The notes: generated by a model not told the origin, from the letters alone. A DNA stretch of 64,000 bases from Strongylocentrotus purpuratus (GCF_000002235.5 NW_022145601.1:22113389-22177388), one strand, 5' to 3'. Numbered from the stretch's first letter, positions 25,098 through 37,456 are shown. Translations and numbers: made by a program.

Positions 25098-25170
25098 GTC
25101 CGTTTGGAGCCAGAAGGGCATTAACTCATATCATTTTACGCTGTTAACGTCCTCCTGGCTCTAAACAGAC
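25098..25170. mobile_element. short hairpin element, GAGCCAGAAGG family (copy 4, best preserved)
   Basis: The left arm GTCCGTTTGGAGCCAGAAGG continues with GCATTAACTC. The right arm GTTAACGTCCTCCTGGCTCT continues with AAACAGAC. The stem is about 30 bp with a short loop. This copy defines the family consensus well. Flanks show no clear target-site duplication. Confidence 0.85.
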
Positions 25171-25174
25171 AAGA

Positions 25175-26975
25175 AGGCATCTCTTGCATGTTAAGAAACA
25201 CAAATATCCCTCTGCACATTAAAGCCTGCTTATGAAACACCTTATAAACATATCCCCTGCTTTCCCCCGCTTTTTTGCAGGAGGTTAGTAAATCAAGGAC
25301 GATCGAGGAAGAGATTGTCTTTGAAAAGTTTGCTTAAAATAGTCTTTCTCAGAAAGTTATCCTTTTATCCTGAGTAGGTGCTATTGATCATTGAGCTGGA
25401 CTCTAGTAGTCCATTCAGATTACAGGAGATTTATACTGAACTTGTGTAAAGAAACGTACCGGTATAAAGAATTGGTATATCGCAAAAAGGGGTGTTCAGG
25501 CTAGATAAAAGTATCGTACATAGAAATAGTTCTGTAGATTAATCGCAATGGCAGCTGGCCCATTTTCAGTGCACGCTCACGATAAGACCCGATGGTACAA
25601 ATTTCGGACGATGCAACGTTCAGATTAGAACAGGTCCCTGATTCTTTATCACGTTTTTGATCCAAACGATGCTCAAACTTTGATTTCTTATTATGACGTA
25701 TGGTTCCTCACATGACATTCAGACCAGAAAGAATTGGTTACTGCGCTGTACAATTCTCATTGTGCTATACGATGAATTCCAGTAGTCTGAATGCAGGTTA
25801 GAAGTGGTATCAGGGGATGTGGGAGGGAGATTGAGAGAACGACGACGGAAGCAAGAAACAAGTTAAAATTAGCAACAAATCTGAAAACAATACCCTTAGA
25901 TACATGTGCAGTTATATGCCTACATTGGCACCCAAGGCATACACGGAGAGCAGCAAAAGCAGACTGGAATTGCCTTTAAAAGAAGAATACTTAAAAAGAA
26001 GTGTTTTTGTTGATAATATATTGAGCAGAGTTGCTTCTAAAAAGAAGGTTTAGAAACTTTAGTGATTATATTTATCTTTCCTTTTGATAATATATTCACA
26101 AGAGTTGTTTTTAAAAACTGTCTTAAAATCGTAGGTGGTGTTTTTTTCCCTCATTGTATCAAAAGCTATAGCATTTTCCTTCTCCTTCATAAGTATCCAC
26201 TTTCAGCTTCACAGAAAGACACCATTAATATTCAAACTGCATTGGGTTTCATAGGGAGAGATGGATAAATGAAACATGTATAAGACCTGGACTTAGCGAT
26301 GCTTCTTTTCTGTTCTTCAATGAATATTTCATAGCACCAGAGCCATCAATTGCCAGCAAGAGTAATTTCCATTCCTATTTTGCGGAGCAAGGTAAAGAAA
26401 GAGAGCGATTTGTTGCCCATCATCCATTTGCTAATTCCTAGAAAATAGATCCCATCTTTGAGATGAGCGCTTTCTGCAATTCTTTTATCTCCTATCATAG
26501 CAGACTTCCAGAAGAAAATTTGGTATTCATTTGGAGGGCTTTAGTTGTCTTTTCCTCTATATCTCACCAGTAATCGAAATGAATCCTTAAAATCTGTTTG
26601 TTTGGGGAGTATGGAAATTCATCCCTGTTTAAAATGCAGGTTTTCTTAAAGCATGAGGTATAAGAAAGAATCTTGAATATGTTATGTCAGTTGAAGTGAT
26701 GGATTGCTGGAGATAATGTGCTCCTACTCCAAGCTTTTTGTTTTGTTATGTTTTTAAAAAAAGTTGTTTATGGTAAATGTTGCCTTAATAATCAGTACTG
26801 ACAGATATTTCATGTTATTCATTACCATCGATTGAACTTGAATGAAATTCGTGTTTTGAATTGATTTTTATCAGAAAGAATTTATAGAAAAAGTCTCACA
26901 CTTTTTGATTTCACAAAAGCGGTCACAAACTTAAACCCATTGTATGGTACAAAGATATGTACACCTTTATAAACT
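25175..26975. other. AT-rich non-coding stretch
   Basis: No gene or structured repeat recognised. Confidence 0.45.
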
Positions 26976-26979
26976 CAAG

Positions 26980-27063
26980 TAGTTTCTTCTTAGAGCGATA
27001 AAGGCATTAACTTTCTGTTAATGTATTTGAGTTATAAAACGCCTTTCCAGCTCTGTGCAGACG
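26980..27063. mobile_element. short hairpin element, GAGCCAGAAGG family (copy 5, diverged)
   Basis: The left arm TTAGAGCGATAAAGGCATTAAC and right arm GAGTTATAAAACGCCTTTCCAGCTCTGTGCAGAC (outer and inner parts read separately) follow the family with several changes. Confidence 0.6.
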
Positions 27064-27075
27064 ATACATTGTAGG

Positions 27076-27154
27076 CTGCCCGCAAGAACGCTGTAAGAGC
27101 AATGCATAGTCAATGGCAGTAATAGAGCCTTCTTGCGGGTAGCTGACTATGTAA
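27076..27154. repeat. independent inverted repeat, CTGCCCGCAAGAA arms
   Basis: CTGCCCGCAAGAA and TTCTTGCGGGTAG form a 13-bp stem with one G-T pair around about 50 bases. It sits between two hairpins of the other family. It may be an unrelated miniature element. Confidence 0.65.
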
Positions 27155-27163
27155 ATAATTATT

Positions 27164-27238
27164 GTCCGTTTGCAGGCTAAAAGGTGTTATCTCATATACT
27201 ATAACACAGCGTTATTGCCCTTCTGGCTCTTAACAGAG
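27164..27238. mobile_element. short hairpin element, GAGCCAGAAGG family (copy 6)
   Basis: Arms GTCCGTTTGCAGGCTAAAAGG and CCCTTCTGGCTCTTAACAGA match the family. The left arm is more eroded than the right. Confidence 0.75.
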
Positions 27239-27699
27239 AGTATAATACCATCATCATATTAAACTTGTATCGCTCTTTTTCGCGGAGAATTCCAAGTGAT
27301 TTATGATGTGTTACTCTATATGGTCCTCTTTGGAGGGTAATTTTTCTCTGTCAAGATTCCCATCCGTGATAAGCTACTGACAGACAATGATAGCAAAGGG
27401 GTGCACGGGGCTACAGGTGGGCCTATCGAGTCGCGAATCTCAAGCTTCGCTGAAGTCATTTAGTGCGAACGGTGTCGGGTTCTTTTGTTGATGAAATATT
27501 TACAGACGTTTCTTCGCTGCGGAGGTGCGAGAGAAGTTACGATTGGGATTCTGAAAGTATTTTTTAGTTGAATTGCAACAATTTTATTTGGATTTATATG
27601 GAAAGATATGTGAATGGATTGGATTGGAGCCTCCAGGCCTTGCAATGTAATTGTTTAGTATGATTTGTACATGTATAGACCTTTATGTATTTATCCTGG

Positions 27700-27825
27700 A
27701 CCCTAGTAGAAAGCAGTACAATGGTTAGAGCAATATTTAGTGGGGAACTTGTTTGGGAGTTAAATTTTGATCTCGATCCAGAAAATCATGTAAGCTGTTA
27801 CTTTAGTTCAAATCCCAGTCAGTTT
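27700..27825 (+). repeat. tRNA-like SINE head (putative)
   Basis: ATGGTTAGAGCA (27721-27732) resembles a pol III A box, and TTAGTTCAAATCCC (27803-27816) resembles a B box about 80 bases later, as in tRNA-derived SINEs. It does not fold convincingly as a functional tRNA, so it is read as a SINE relic. Confidence 0.45.
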
Positions 27826-27873
27826 GCTGAGGCCTGGGGTAAAAAGAATTCATCCTCAGTTACCTAGTCCCTC

Positions 27874-28141
27874 TGGTAGGGCATAAAGCCATAGGTCCCC
27901 TGGAGTTTAACTGCTAGACTAATTTTTCATTTATCTTTTTAAGGTTCAACAGCATAGGTACATAGCAGCTGGGTAGAATGGTAGAAATATTTCAGATTTT
28001 GCAGGTGGTAGGGCGTAAAGCCATAGGTCCCCTGGCGCTTAACTGCAAGATCAATTTTTCTTTTTACTTTTTAAGGTTCAACAGCATATATAGGTACAGA
28101 GCAGCTAAGTAGAATGGTAGAATTATTGCAGATTTTGCAGG
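27874..28141. repeat. two-copy tandem duplication, period about 132 bp
   Basis: Each unit starts TGGTAGGGC(A/G)TAAAGCCATA and ends CAGATTTTGCAGG. Both contain TTTTTAAGGTTCAACAGCAT and AGAATGGTAGAA. They directly follow the tRNA-like head, so the units may be the expanded body of the same SINE-like element. A third start (TGATAGG) is visible at the right edge. Confidence 0.9.
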
Positions 28142-28149
28142 TGATAGGT

Positions 28150-29615
28150 TGTTCCAGGCATCAATCATTTTGTTTCCTTTCACTCCTGTTCCTTGTGCCG
28201 TGTTACGAGATAGCTTAGGGATATCTTTTGTAGAGATCTGCAGGGACATTAATATCATCCAGTTTGCTTCCGACTTCGACGAGGGAAATTCTCGATTTCC
28301 CAGCAGTTTGAATCGTGTGTGCGAACCAATCAAACAATCAATCAATCATTCGTTCAATTGTCCCGTTGTCTGAGAGGAGAAGAGAAGAAAGGAGTCCCGG
28401 AGCTTATGGAATTAGTCGCCAATTCCTTTGTATTTGGACATTATTCCTATTGTGACCATTCTGCGTTTAAACGTCTTTATTGTTTCCGTGAGAAAAAAAC
28501 TTTAAGCAATAAATGACATTTCCTATACTCCAAGCAAACGTCTGAGCCTTTCACAACGCCATTTCCCTCGATAAAACTTCCAGGTTTTTCCCATGCCCAA
28601 ACTATATAGCCAAATAATACAATTGAAAGCATTGGATAAAGTTAGTATCCAAAGTTTACGATCAGCTACCTGCAATAAGGCCATTGCTGCCTTTGACAAT
28701 GCATCACTTTTACGGCCTTCTTGCAAACAGTCAAATTTATGACCGATAATGACCCTGAGGAAACTTCAGAAAAGTTGCATCTATTTGCTGTACAGTCTGG
28801 GAAGATGTTTAAAGATTACTAAAATAAATATATAAACACTGCAGGTGTTGGTCTAAACTTTGTATTGGTAGGATAAACATGATCAAATTTCTAACTATTG
28901 AGGCAAAAAGGAGTTTATTTTGACCTCTTAATGTCAAGGTATGATTTGTGTACATCTTCAAAGAGAATTACAAGGACAGTATAAGTGGGTATTTCTTAAC
29001 GGAACTAGGAACTCTGGCTGGACCAGGAACTTATATGGTCAGGATGCACCATTTCACAGAGGAAATGTGCCTTTTCTTTCATTTTTACTCAACAAAATAA
29101 AGTTAAAAAGTTTGTAGATATTGTAAGGCCTGTTTTTATGTTGTCATGTGATGAAATTAACATTGCATGTTCTAGTAATCTAAAGAAGAGAAGAAGATTC
29201 TCTGAACAGCTTTGATAGTTGATTTCACTTGCTACATAGGTCTTACTCCTCAACTCGTCTTTTTCAAGCACATTTAGCACATATCCATTTTAGATTAGAC
29301 TGAAGGCCTTTCTGGTTCTCAAAATCCAGAATAATGTAGAGTTAGCCAGTGCAATACTGATTGGGAAGTTTTGCATCTTATGGCTGAGGTTTTAAAAGAG
29401 ATGCTGAGACTTAGAAATGACGCATTTGAACTTAACTCAAGTTATGTGCCCTGGGGGCCAAGAATGCTCAAGTTGTAGAGGTCAAAGGGTAATCTAGGTC
29501 ATGGAGGTCATAGCCCCTAGGGCGGGGTGAGAGAGACCCCTTGGATACCTCCTCTCTCCTTACTCCGTTTCACCTGCTCATACCTAGTCTTAGCACCAGA
29601 TTTGGTTGTAGTCAT
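28150..29615. other. non-coding stretch without recognised features
   Basis: Only short unrecognised open frames. Nothing else is supported. Confidence 0.45.
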
Positions 29616-29620
29616 AGAAC

Positions 29621-29770
29621 AGGGGAGCGTTTCACAAAACTTGTCATCAGTGACAAATGACAATTGTTGTTATAAGCTACTGAAATACTTGCTTCTGATT
29701 GGTTATCAGCAGATTGGTCAATGATTTTTGTCATTTGTCATTGAAAATAGGCTTTTTGAAACGCCCCCCT
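29621..29770. mobile_element. 150-bp MITE with GGGGAGCGTTTCA-type TIRs
   Basis: The left end AGGGGAGCGTTTCACAAAAC and right end GCTTTTTGAAACGCCCCCCT are inverted repeats, and the inner blocks TGACAAATGACA and TGTCATTTGTCA extend the symmetry. GAAC flanks both sides (29617-29620, 29771-29774), a possible 4-bp target duplication. No coding capacity. Elements with similar ends are common in marine animal genomes (general knowledge, family name not assigned). Confidence 0.85.
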
Positions 29771-29774
29771 GAAC

Positions 29775-31155
29775 AATGTGTTCTGAACTTGACCCCTTCA
29801 ATGGTGAGATTACCCAACGTCTGCATAGAAAAGAGTATTCAAGTCACAACGTTTAAAGTAGATAAGTTATAGATTTTACATTATGCAATAAAGTTCAATT
29901 TTTGCGGTAGCTAGGCAAATCATGGTTGGATTCAGATAATGTTATAGGTTTTAATGAATTCATTCAATATACAGAGTTTAGATTTCCAGACTATGTGAAA
30001 GTTTATTGCAGATGACAACTTTCATATTTTGTTCCCCCATTTTGTCCCTATTTGCTCACTTTTGTCGCAGTTCGTAAGTTGCGGACTACACGAGGGAGTT
30101 TTGAGTTTCCCCGTGATTTCCATCGCTGTAAAGCCTTTTCTTCTCTCGCGTTGTCGAATCTGCTGCATTCCTGTGTAACAGTAGTAAACAGTTGAAAAAC
30201 TGAATTATACTTTGTTTCGAGCCACTGCTAATTGCTTGGAGATCAAATTTGTTTATCACAATGTCATTTTTTGTTTAGCCCTGGGGTTTAAGGCTGCCTG
30301 AATCAAGTGTTAAATTTGCATATTTATTTGGGGGTGGGGCGAGGTTGTCGGACCAAGAATGGAATAGAAGGGTAGTGACCTTTTTTTAATGACAAAGAAA
30401 CAAGTAATGAAGTCATAAAGGAGTTAAATGGAAGTGGAAATGTATCCACTCACATAAGTCAATCATAATTAAAAGGAATGTTTTGTCGTGCTTGGGCCAG
30501 TCAATCTTAATTACATGTAGATATCATGTCTCAATCATTAACCACCAAAACTGTTTCAGCCTTACGGAAAAATGATCCTCTTTCACCAAAATTTACCTTC
30601 TTGTAAAAACATTGTAATTTCTGTACAAATCTTTGGTCATTACGATTACTTTTACACATTTAGTGATGGCATTAACAACGGTATCATGCAACCCTTCGAT
30701 ATAATTGCTTTTCCTCGTTCTTTTTGCTCAATTACTTCTGTACCAAAATAAAAGCAATGACGTTCAAAATTTCTGTAAAAACTAAAAAGTTAATTGATTC
30801 CGATGATTGAGTTTTGGTTTTGAATGATGGAAGCGTTGCATTTCGATAGAATGGTCTTAAACTTGAGTAATGGTGAAGAGAGGGGGAAAAGTGCCTGATA
30901 TGCCAGATGTGCTGGTCGACCGGAACCCAGTTGTGTCATATACTTTTGGGTCTGGAATTATGTATGAATGAAGAGTTGACGACAAGTTCCATTACTTTGC
31001 AATTTCCTTTTGGTCAATTCAAGAGTTTGCCTGTTCAACCACAAGCAAGAACCACCTCATTTCTAGTCTTGACTCTAACTCTTTCTAGATATTCTCTTTC
31101 ATTTCATGATGGTGATTTTTTAGTTTCAATTATAGGCTGTGTAATATTGATTAAA
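29775..31155. other. AT-rich non-coding stretch
   Basis: Nothing supported beyond short chance open frames. Confidence 0.45.
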
Positions 31156-31157
31156 CA

Positions 31158-31180
31158 TTGGTTTGGTTTGGTTTGGTTTT
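31158..31180 (-). repeat. (TTTGG)n tract, possible retroposon tail
   Basis: Four or five TTTGG units read as (AAACC)n on the minus strand. Short tandem tails of this sort end some SINEs and LINEs, in which case the body would lie to the right (31181 onward). No body could be recognised. Confidence 0.4.
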
Positions 31181-31990
31181 ATTTACGATAATTCAATCTG
31201 AAATACAAACTTAATAACACATACTCAAATAAAAAATTTAAATATTTAACATGTACCATACTAGAAAATTGAAATTAAAATGAAGATTATTGGGATCACC
31301 CACTTCAGATCTACTGACAAACTTGAGATAATCTGTTTTCCCTCGAGGTCCTGAAACATATGGAAAATTAATTTGATCCAACCAAAAGGCAAGAAAATAA
31401 CGTAGGAGGGGGGAGGGGAAGAGAAAAGGGGAAGAAAAGTATTCATAAAATGGTTATTTGATGACTATTAGAGAGAGGTTTATAGAAGAAGTGAGGATTT
31501 TTGTTTGCAATATAGTTTGTGAAACATCTGTCCTTATGTTATATTTCTTCAACAAGAGTATCAAGTTCGTTTCTCCAGATAGAATATAAAAGTTATCTAG
31601 GAACATACTAGAGTAGAATTCAAAGATCTTGTAACCCAGTTCCTCATAGATAGGCTGTTTGCTCCAAGGAATACTTTACCTTAATCTCTACATTCATGGA
31701 AAAGATACAACAGACAGGGAGGACAAGAAGTCGAGAAACTATTTCTCCCTGAATTATTGATCATTTCCAAGGCAGTAGATCCCCGGCTAGAGAATAGAAG
31801 ATTTGGTCCATAACCCCAGGAAAAGACAAATGACACGATTTTGCGGTTTGCAGCATTGTTGGTTTGTGGGTCTGTTGATGCTCTGACCCAGAATGACCTA
31901 TATTTTGAAGGAAAATACACCTGAAGGAGAGGGAGAGGAGGGGATAATATCCCAGGTCTCTTTTGTTCCCCCATATTTCAAATATGCTCT

Positions 31991-32046
31991 CGATGTATAT
32001 TTCCCTGTGTATATTTCGCTATGTATATTCCTCTATGTATATTTCA
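31991..32046. repeat. 14-bp minisatellite, four units
   Basis: Four consecutive units of CTATGTATATTTCC or close variants, with exact 14-base spacing. Confidence 0.88.
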
Positions 32047-32380
32047 TAGTTTTGCAGGGCTCACTTGCAGAGCCGTCCTTCATCAGAATCTACTTATCCC
32101 TTATTAAGAGTGAATTGGAATAAATGAAAATAATTTCCTTTGTCTGACCCTTTGATAGCTATATCTCTGCGATATTAGCTGAACGTATGTGAACATCATA
32201 CTGCTGTAGGTATATTCTCTGTTTGAATAGATATTTAAGAAAAGGTGTATTGATATATAAATAATGTGTTTATGATACACAAATATTGTTGAAGAATGTC
32301 ATATCCATAATCCTCAAAGGTACATACTTTTGATGTTTGTTAGAGAATGATCTATTTTTGTGCTATGTTATTATGACAAG

Positions 32381-32479
32381 TGATTAATGATACTATTTGT
32401 TCTCTCTTCTTTCTTTCTTTCATGCTCTTCTTGGGACCATCTGCTCGTATTTAAAACCAATTCATCAACTCAGGTAAGT
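32381..32479 (+). promoter_or_regulatory. putative recursive (ratchet) splice site 2
   Basis: ACTCAG is joined to GTAAGT at 32473/32474, a consensus donor directly after an acceptor. The preceding 91 bases have no AG and include the pyrimidine tract TTCTCTCTTCTTTCTTTCTTTC. Branch-point-like TTCATCAAC lies close to the AG. The pyrimidine tract is 45-75 bases upstream, rather far for a standard acceptor but compatible with the long AG-free zone. Use is inferred. Confidence 0.5.
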
Positions 32480-32927
32480 GATTGTGTATTTTGTAAACAT
32501 GGTTTATGGACCGATGCGATAATATGGACAGGATGACAATATTTGGAGTGCTGTTAAAAAGGAAAATATCCACAATATTTGTTTTGAAAAAAGATCATTG
32601 ATCAATGAAGGTAACATTTTTCTGTATAATTTTTTTTTCTTGACCAATGGCCAACCAGTATTGTCTTTATGACGACAGGTAAAGGACAAAGATTTGATTC
32701 AAAGATGTAAACTAACTCAAATTAATTCCATATTGAATATCAGTAAGCAAACTTAAATGTATGGTGAACCAGTTTCTGTGTATAGTTGTTGCTTGTTAGT
32801 GGTTCAGTGAAGTTCTTGTATTTTTATCATGGATGTTTGTTGCATTTCTTTTGCAAGCAGGCACTACATATTCCCACATTCCATATATGGGTCGTTTCTT
32901 GAGTTCTTTGATAGCTTGAGGTAGAGG

Positions 32928-32939
32928 CCCCCCCCCCCC
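32928..32939 (+). repeat. poly-C tract (C12)
   Basis: An uninterrupted C run flanked by GTAGAGG and TACACCC. Confidence 0.95.
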
Positions 32940-33119
32940 TACACCCATCCATTCCTTTGGAAATTGCATCCAAATCAGATAAGTGTGCCGGATAAAAATC
33001 TGCAAGTGCCTTTTGTTTTGGTGCTAAAAGATTTCAGCTTGGCAACAAGCCTGCTATCAGTCCCGGCCATCTCTCACAACACATGACTTGTATCAAATTT
33101 TTGGTGTAAATTCCCTGGA

Positions 33120-33560
33120 TTTCGGGCAAAAATTCTCACAGCGGGAGTCCGGGACCCCAAGATCAAGGAGGAAATCGGGTCGAGAAGACGACAAAGTCAA
33201 GGAAACGTGTCTGGCGTAGGTGGGAAGAATTATAAGCCTTCGAAAACACCTCTCTCTTTCCCATTTACAGTCTAGGGATAGAGGCGGTTGCCGTGGAAAC
33301 GTGAAAGAAGATACTCCATTCCAAATGTGTTAGCAATATGTTTTTTGAACTGTTACCAAAGACCTTGTGATGTTTAGAGAATGAAAGTGTCATTTATTCC
33401 AACCGAAGCCCGTTCCTGATCCCTCAATTAGAGACCGTGCTCCGATCGGGTCTCTCTCTCTCTCGCCTCCCGATTTTGCTCTTTCGGCATCGTCACGGAG
33501 TTGGACGGAAATGCACTCTTGCTGGCGTTATCCTCCAAGAAAGCTTATTTGCCGCGAGTT
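33120..33560. other. CpG-rich patch
   Basis: Composition is clearly more GC- and CpG-rich than the flanks and free of microsatellites apart from a short CT run. It contains an RFX-like motif. It could be a cis-regulatory module, and no exon is supported. Confidence 0.4.
33287..33300. promoter_or_regulatory. imperfect RFX X-box-like site
   Basis: GTTGCCGTGGAAAC matches the 14-base X-box form GTTGCCATGGCAAC except at two positions. It lies inside a CpG-rich patch. Inferred from sequence only. Confidence 0.3.
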
Positions 33561-34890
33561 TTGCTTGATGTTGGCTGTCATCGCCACTTTAATAAGATGT
33601 CGGGGGTGAGGTGAAAGGAGGTTAACGTAGGGTTTATACCTCTTCCTGGTAGAATTTGCAAAGATGAGGATTTGGGAGGGGTAAGATGATACCTCTGCTC
33701 GCGGGGTCTGGGTGTAGCTAACAATGCGGAAAGTTTATTTATACAGTGGTAAAAGAAGTTTACGGCCAACCGTGATATTTTTGTGAATACTGCCTTCTTG
33801 GATCTCGATCTCTTGAAAAGTAGATCTATGATTTCTTTGCAGCAAAGGGTTATTTTCGTGCAGAAATCGTTGAGTCGGATTATTCATTTTAACAAAACAT
33901 TTAGCAAGATAGTGTAGGCTACATCTGCTGCAAGAGCTAAATCAATGAATTTACTTAGATTCAATGTTTGTTTTCATTCATGGTGTTAAATAAAGAGATC
34001 ATTCACTGAATCACACAAGAGAGAGAGATCAAGAAGAATGTGAAACATGAACATTTTTGGTTATAATTGGACCTCCCAAATCGAAAGCAGAAGTTTTTTT
34101 GAAAATTACCGCAACTTCCTTGGACAGGGAAAGTGGAAATTTGAAGTCCGTTTTCTTGGGCGGGGAACCGGAAAGGGAATACAAACACTTCTAATTGCAT
34201 TCTCTCCAAATCCGATGTCTCATTTGAAACATTAGCGACAACAGTAAATTACATCGGAGTCACGACCTAGGCTTGAGTGTACTGTATGAGGTACAGATGT
34301 ATGAGGGCGTGGTTTAGAGTTCATACTTCCTGTGAACAAAAATCTAATTAGATGAGATAAGACTAAAAAGAAACTGGAGTTAGAGATTACATCTGTAACC
34401 AGTAATATATTCTGCTTCTGAAACATGTTTATAGAATGTGTTTAGGGTGGGAGTGCTTTGTTTTAAATTAAAAAATTCATGGTGTGGGATTTCAGTTTTG
34501 GAAATTGGTTTAGAATGTGCTATAGGATAAGGATCAATTTTAGTAAACGATAACAAAAATGAATTGTTTGTGTGCCTGATGCATAAAGGAAGAGTCAGAG
34601 AAATTTGGGAGTGGTTCTTTCATAAACTTGTAGTATCATATTACTGCCATCATGTAAGGGGTGTATATGTATACCCCTTCCCAGCTGGCAAAGGGGCCAA
34701 TCATTCTTGATATAAAGATGCAGAAGATAATTCAGAGGATATGCCTTCCATTAACCCTTACTGGTTCCATGTTGCACATATGATGCTTTTGAACATGGCC
34801 CCAATCGAGGGGCGCGTCGGTACCCTCATGTTCCCTAGGTCCACTGGAGGACTTTATCGATTGTGACTAGCCTTCGCTTTTCATTACCCC
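33561..34890. other. non-coding stretch without recognised features
   Basis: Short unrecognised frames only. Confidence 0.4.
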
Positions 34891-34894
34891 TTTA

Positions 34895-35295
34895 GAATCT
34901 CTCAATCAGAAGAACACATCGTCACTCTCTCGGTGAGGGGGGGGGGGGTATCTCTACCCCTTAACCCCACTGGTCTTCTTTTCTTGAACTTAACTCTTCC
35001 TTATGGGAGGGGGGGGGGGTATGTCATCACTCCTTGATACCTCAATGTGACTCCAGCCTCGAAAGGGTTGCGGGAAGAACCCATGCTCCTATCTAATCTA
35101 AAATAATGGACAAGAATAATTTACTCTTCAGAATGTCAGATCTCTCCATCATGAGAATGCATCGTCACTCTTTTGATAGGGGGAAGGGGAGGGCATGTCT
35201 GTACCCCTTACCCCACATCCCCCCCCCACATCCCCACTCTTGAACTTGACTCCTCCCTTAGGGGGGCACGTCACTACCCCTTGATCCGCCTACCA
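34895..35295. repeat. G-rich two-copy tandem duplication, period about 245-255 bp
   Basis: The blocks ATCGTCACTC, a G run of up to 12, a TACCCCTTA-CCCCA block and TGAACTT(A/G)ACTC recur in the same order with a period of about 243-256 bases. Runs G12 (34937-34948) and G11 (35009-35019) occur in the first unit and are shorter in the second. Confidence 0.75.
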
Positions 35296-35299
35296 CTGT

Positions 35300-37450
35300 A
35301 CCACCGCCCCTCAGGCTTCCCTCCATGCCTGGTTATCTCATCACTACGGCAACCCATCATCTTCCACCCCTGACGGGATAATCTTAGAGGGATTGCTTCC
35401 TCATCAAGCGGGAGGAACTCAAGTAGGGCTAAGGAGGTAGGAGTGGAGCAATTGTTGTGGAAAGGAAGAATAACCGAACAAAGACATTTTTTGTCAATAT
35501 CGCAGATTTGACCTAGCTTTCGGACTTGAGACTTCATCAACTACCGTTCGTAAGGCTTAATTTCTCATATTGCAATAAGTGATCATGGCCACTGTGTTGC
35601 ATTGTTGAATCACTTTGTAACCTGTGTATAGTGCTGTAGGCGGATTCAACTGAACAAAGTCTAATATTTTGTATGACACTCTTTGATTTAGATTTAGATT
35701 TTTATTCTTTTTATATTGCAGAATAGGCTTAAGAATTGCCATATCTTTACATTGTAACACTATTTTTTCAATTATGATTAATGATCAATCCTTCTGAAAT
35801 ATTCCCTGTGATACTTATTTTGAATCTATATAGAAGGGGTTAAAAAGGCTGCCTGGAATCATCCCAGCCGATTTTCTTTATCTCCTTTCTTTATATCCAG
35901 AAAATCCCGAATTCAAATGTAATTTTGAATAGATGAAATCCAACACTATCACAAACCTGAAATGTAAATCATATACTGTTTTATCTGCAGATATGATACA
36001 ATACTTGTGAATACTTTGATTGCAAGTTTTCTGCAGAGCACCATGACACTATTTGACGAGTCATTATTGAGACTCCCATAACAGTCAAAGTATATGAAAT
36101 TGCCATGTCACTGCGGCAGGCTAATTTGAAATTTAATTAGGTAAAATAAAATGTCTGGGAAGTATTGGTGCTCCTCATCACACCCTCGCTGCCGTGGATA
36201 AATTATGGAAATGTTGCTTCACAATTCTTGCTTGTCATCTCCTGGACAAATTATGAAATCATCTGACCCCAATATGTCAAATTATTATTCATAAGCAAAG
36301 AAAAACAATTTAGATATGAAAAAGGCATAAGGAAGGCGTATGTAATTCTGTGTTTCTCCTTTTTTATGAGTTAGCTCTCCCACATTTCTCTGTCAAACTA
36401 GGTACACAATCACTCTTGCTTTCAAGTTCAAATATAGTCTGTTCATACTCCAAAATCTGGTATAATGTAGGTTTTTTTATTTCTAAAGTGTGAACGCTTA
36501 AGAAGCCTGGGGTGCATGTAGAGCACAATTTGGCAATGATGTTCGGAAGTTGTGGGTTTGTGAGGTTCCTGTATCGTAAAACACTGAGAGGTCAATTGTT
36601 GGGGATTTTTAAGGTGGTGAGATAAATGTTATAAATCTTTCATTTAGGGATCAATTGTAGCATTACAAATGTTTAGAGTCTATAGAGATTACTCAATTAA
36701 TCTACAGTTAAGTATGAGTTTGAGCCTATTTTATTAGTGATAGGAGACATTACAGTCAAATTTTAAAATTAATGTGTGTGTATTTAAAAAGGAACTGAAC
36801 TTTGGATGCTGTTTGTAAGTCAAGTTATATCTTTAAAATTGCATTAAAGTGATTTGACATCAAACAAATATCATGATAAATGTATTTGACTTGACATTGG
36901 GTCCTTACAAGGGTATGTAACCTCTTAAAATGGGAGATCTATATTTTGATTGATGGTAATGTGACTGTTATCAAGTTTGCCATCTTAAAAATACCAAAAG
37001 GAAAGTCTAGATAAAGCCCCATGGGTTCGAAAATATAGCAAGAAGCATGATTTTATCACAAATGTCCATGATTTTCAGTAAGTACGGTGATGATATATCA
37101 TTTAATTCCTTCCAAAGTCGACTGCCAAGGTACGATGGCGGAAGTGATTGAGGAAGTCATACAGATCAGATCATTCATCTTGGAGTCCGATTTAATTTCC
37201 CTGTTTGGCCTCGGTTCTATTCCGATTATGACGTCCAACTTCAATGTCTGTTGTCTTAATTAACGAAAACAGTCACAATTTAAGGAAACAGATTGGTTAA
37301 TTTGGCCTGATTCTAGACTGGATTCCAGAGTAATTTTCATCATCATTATCATCAATTTCTCATTTTGGGATCATAATTGTGGTTATAGAATTTGATTTCT
37401 CCATGGACTAATGAGTGTAATTTAAAAAGGGGTACCGTTACTTGTTCTTT
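35300..37450. other. AT-rich non-coding stretch
   Basis: No gene seen. The segment around 36100-36310 is free of simple repeats and rich in homeodomain-type TAAT words, but nothing specific is claimed. Confidence 0.4.
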
Positions 37451-37456
37451 AGAGGA

